NCBI GenBank assembly: GCA_023245435.1 | Contig: JAHFKH010000005.1 | Location: 1-31,261 of the forward strand | Origin: Candidatus Shapirobacteria bacterium | GTDB lineage: Bacteria > Patescibacteriota > Microgenomatia > UBA12405 | Direction: 5' to 3' | DNA: 31,261 nt | Shown: one piece after another, positions 30,117 through 31,261 of the stretch | Position numbering within the stretch: the first letter of the stretch is position 1 | Layout: each line of letters begins with the position of its first letter | Made by a program: the position numbers and the translations under genes | Notes under the pieces: generated by a model | Databases searched by the model: none | What the model saw: the letters and a program-made list of their open reading frames with translations, nothing else | Told to the model about the DNA's origin: nothing

Positions 30117-30360
30117 CGGCCACCTCCGCTAGTTTCCAATGCAAGTTTTCCGTATCCAAAATTAGTTTAAAAAAAATATCTCGTGAGGTTACACAAAATT
30201 CATGAAGTAATTTTTTACCTTGATAATACTGATGGTGCATCCCGACCTTATCAATTCTATAATCCCTATTTTTCCATTGAATTTGTACAGGGTAAAGTTT
30301 ATTTTGATAATGATTAAAATCCATCATTACCGACACCCCTTCGTTTATTTTTTGAATCAT
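30103..30360 (-). CDS. Small partner protein of the Y-family polymerase, unknown
   Basis: An 85-residue, mostly beta-strand protein: YPVQIQWKNRDYRIDKV, a mid strand KLLHEFCVTS, and FKLILDTENLHWKLAEVAD. The pattern W.gR.Y.V....(20-25)..F.L.....W.L recalls small proteins next to Y-family polymerases in other phyla, such as DUF6504; this is from memory and untested. It is translated just ahead of the polymerase, overlapping it if the longer polymerase start is used, and is driven by a -35/-10 promoter. Confidence 0.7.
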   Translation of the reverse strand: MIQKINEGVSVMMDFNHYQNKLYPVQIQWKNRDYRIDKVGMHHQYYQGKKLLHEFCVTSRDIFFKLILDTENLHWKLAEVADGES

Positions 30361-30365
30361 AACCC

Positions 30366-30395
30366 ATACTAACCGAAACTAACCCGAAGAGTCAA
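30366..30395 (-). promoter_or_regulatory. Promoter of the polymerase operon
   Basis: Minus strand: -35 TTGACT (30395-30390), 18-nt spacer, -10 TAGTAT (30371-30366), 5 nt before the ATG at 30360. The spacer contains GGGTTAGTTTCGGTTAGT, a short imperfect tandem repeat. No obvious LexA-type box was found. Confidence 0.55.
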
Positions 30396-30409
30396 TAGGT
30401 CAAATATAT

Positions 30410-30715
30410 TTATAATCCAAATTCCATTTCCAGTCTGGCTCGTATTCCCTCCTCAACATTTTTGTTTGAAAAACTTACCTTTTTTGACATGTCATCGACA
30501 ACACAATTAATAATTATATTCTTTTCATAGTTATCAATTTTTTTATACATTTCTTTGGTTATTAATTTTTTGCAATTAACATAACTTAGTGCCATTTCAT
30601 TGTTTACCCAATTCTTTATCAAAAAATATCCAACAAGCATAAGAACGAGCACAGAAAATAATACTAAAATTAACGTAGGTTTTAGTTTATTGTTTAGTTT
30701 TTTATTTTTTGACAT
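30410..30715 (-). CDS. Membrane-anchored hypothetical protein
   Basis: The 101 residues have a basic start (MSKNKKLNNKLKP), one transmembrane helix (about 14-36), then an outside domain of ~65 residues with two cysteines (VNCKKLI and IINCVVDD) that could form a disulfide. No family recognised. A consensus TATAAT lies 6 nt before the ATG. It is separated from the cupredoxin gene by a clear terminator. Confidence 0.65.
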   Translation of the reverse strand: MSKNKKLNNKLKPTLILVLFSVLVLMLVGYFLIKNWVNNEMALSYVNCKKLITKEMYKKIDNYEKNIIINCVVDDMSKKVSFSNKNVEEGIRARLEMEFGL

Positions 30716-30721
30716 AAAATC

Positions 30722-30727
30722 ATTATA
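30722..30727 (-). promoter_or_regulatory. -10 of the membrane-anchored gene, leaderless
   Basis: Minus-strand TATAAT followed by GATTTT and the ATG at 30715. It lies directly downstream of the terminator for the preceding gene. Confidence 0.6.
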
Positions 30728-30740
30728 TATCTAATTATTC

Positions 30741-30772
30741 AAAATAAAACTCCGAGCTTTTACTCGGAGTTT
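30741..30772 (-). terminator. Rho-independent terminator after the cupredoxin gene
   Basis: Perfect 10-bp stem AAACTCCGAG/CTCGGAGTTT (30747-30756 and 30763-30772) with a 6-nt loop. Read on the minus strand it is followed by TATTTT. It lies 22 nt past the cupredoxin stop at 30794. It is the only textbook terminator I found in the window. Confidence 0.85.
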
Positions 30773-30793
30773 AGGAATTAATTAATAATTGTT

Positions 30794-31177
30794 TTATTCC
30801 ACAATAATTTTACCCCACATCCCATTGGCGCGGTGTTGACCCACACTACAATAATATTCAAATGTGCCAGTTTTATTAGCTACAAATTCTACCGACTCCG
30901 ATTGTCCTGTAGGGATTTGTTTAGTAGCCACCCCAAACTCATCAATTCTAAAATCGTGAAATCCTTCAGTATTTGTAAAATTAATTTTTACTTTGTCATT
31001 AAGTTTTACTCTAATTTCTTTAACATCGTAGGCATAATTTAATCCTTTAATTTCAAAAGTTTTATCAGGCACAAATGCGGTTTGTCCCAAAACTTGTGGT
31101 TTTTGTTTTGATTTAAAAACAAAACCAATACCAAAAACTATTAACAATACTCCAACAACTATCCCTATATTTTTCAT
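30794..31177 (-). CDS. Cupredoxin (plastocyanin-like type-1 copper protein), membrane anchored
   Basis: Small electron-transfer or copper-binding protein on the outer face. The 127 residues have an N-terminal helix (residues 3-21) that looks like an anchor, or an uncleaved signal, then the cupredoxin barrel. All four type-1 ligands are present: His74 (GFHDF), Cys110, His115 and Met120 (YYCSVGQHRANGMWG). No oxidase or reductase partner is nearby. It ends before a strong terminator; a promoter upstream of 31177 is unclear, with only weak AT-rich candidates. Confidence 0.9.
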   Translation of the reverse strand: MKNIGIVVGVLLIVFGIGFVFKSKQKPQVLGQTAFVPDKTFEIKGLNYAYDVKEIRVKLNDKVKINFTNTEGFHDFRIDEFGVATKQIPTGQSESVEFVANKTGTFEYYCSVGQHRANGMWGKIIVE

Positions 31178-31261
31178 ATAATTTAAAATCCTAAATTTTT
31201 ATTAACCAATAATATTTTAATTCTCCCTGGGACAACTTCTTTATTAATTATCAACAATTTA

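Noticed and set aside
30366..30395. SOS (LexA) control of the polymerase operon
   Set aside because: No palindromic box resembling known LexA sites; the promoter spacer shows only a short imperfect tandem repeat.
1..31261. UGA recoding (as in Gracilibacteria/Absconditabacteria)
   Set aside because: TGA ends rplO, secY, rplQ and porB at the expected lengths, and no conserved protein reads through TGA.

Overview
The window looks like a piece of an AT-rich genome from a Candidate Phyla Radiation (Patescibacteria) bacterium, most likely of the Microgenomates type. This rests on a compact set of short ribosomal proteins, no L30 gene between rpsE and rplO, no Shine-Dalgarno sequences, very small intergenic gaps, and accessory proteins that recall those of this group. 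TGA is a real stop here (rplO, secY, rplQ and porB end with it), so this is not a lineage that recodes UGA. The lineage call is an inference; there is no 16S gene in the window.

Region 1 (1-15815, all + strand) is the joined str/S10/spc/alpha ribosomal cluster: the 3' part of tuf, then rpsJ-rplC-rplD-rplW-rplB-rpsS-rplV-rpsC-rplP-rpmC-rpsQ, rplN-rplX-rplE-rpsN-rpsH-rplF-rplR-rpsE-rplO-secY, a Nudix hydrolase, adk, infA, and rpmJ-rpsM-rpsK-rpsD-rpoA-rplQ-rplM-rpsI. Genes touch, overlap or are at most 8 nt apart, except around infA, where two promoters share an identical 12-mer. The map gene often found next to adk is absent. The unit supplies the ribosome, the Sec channel, IF-1, adenylate kinase and the RNA polymerase alpha subunit.

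Region 2 (15816-19790) holds uppP (+) and a leftward operon for a two-subunit 2-oxoacid:ferredoxin oxidoreductase (gamma-alpha fusion plus beta), followed by a coupled 50-residue microprotein and an unclassified P-loop kinase. A 247-nt intergenic region (19544-19790) carries a GC-rich dispersed repeat and a structured leader before a DEAD-box helicase.

Region 3 (19791-31261) is a mosaic of short units with many DNA-maintenance genes: DEAD-box helicase, an alkyltransferase-like protein, a conserved unknown, a deoxyribosyltransferase-like protein and RarA in one operon; an MFS exporter; a GT39-like membrane glycosyltransferase; an RsuA/RluB pseudouridine synthase; a PD-(D/E)XK nuclease with Fe-S-type cysteines; a DEDD exonuclease; a Y-family DNA polymerase with a small coupled partner; small membrane proteins; and a type-1 copper cupredoxin.

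The most striking property is transcriptional and translational. Nearly every unit outside the ribosomal cluster has a -10-like hexamer 5-10 nt upstream of its start codon, which predicts leaderless mRNAs. Two divergent pairs are served by a shared or mirror-image -10 element in intergenic gaps of 25-27 nt. No stretch above 300 nt lacks a gene. I saw no tRNA, rRNA, CRISPR array or insertion sequence.
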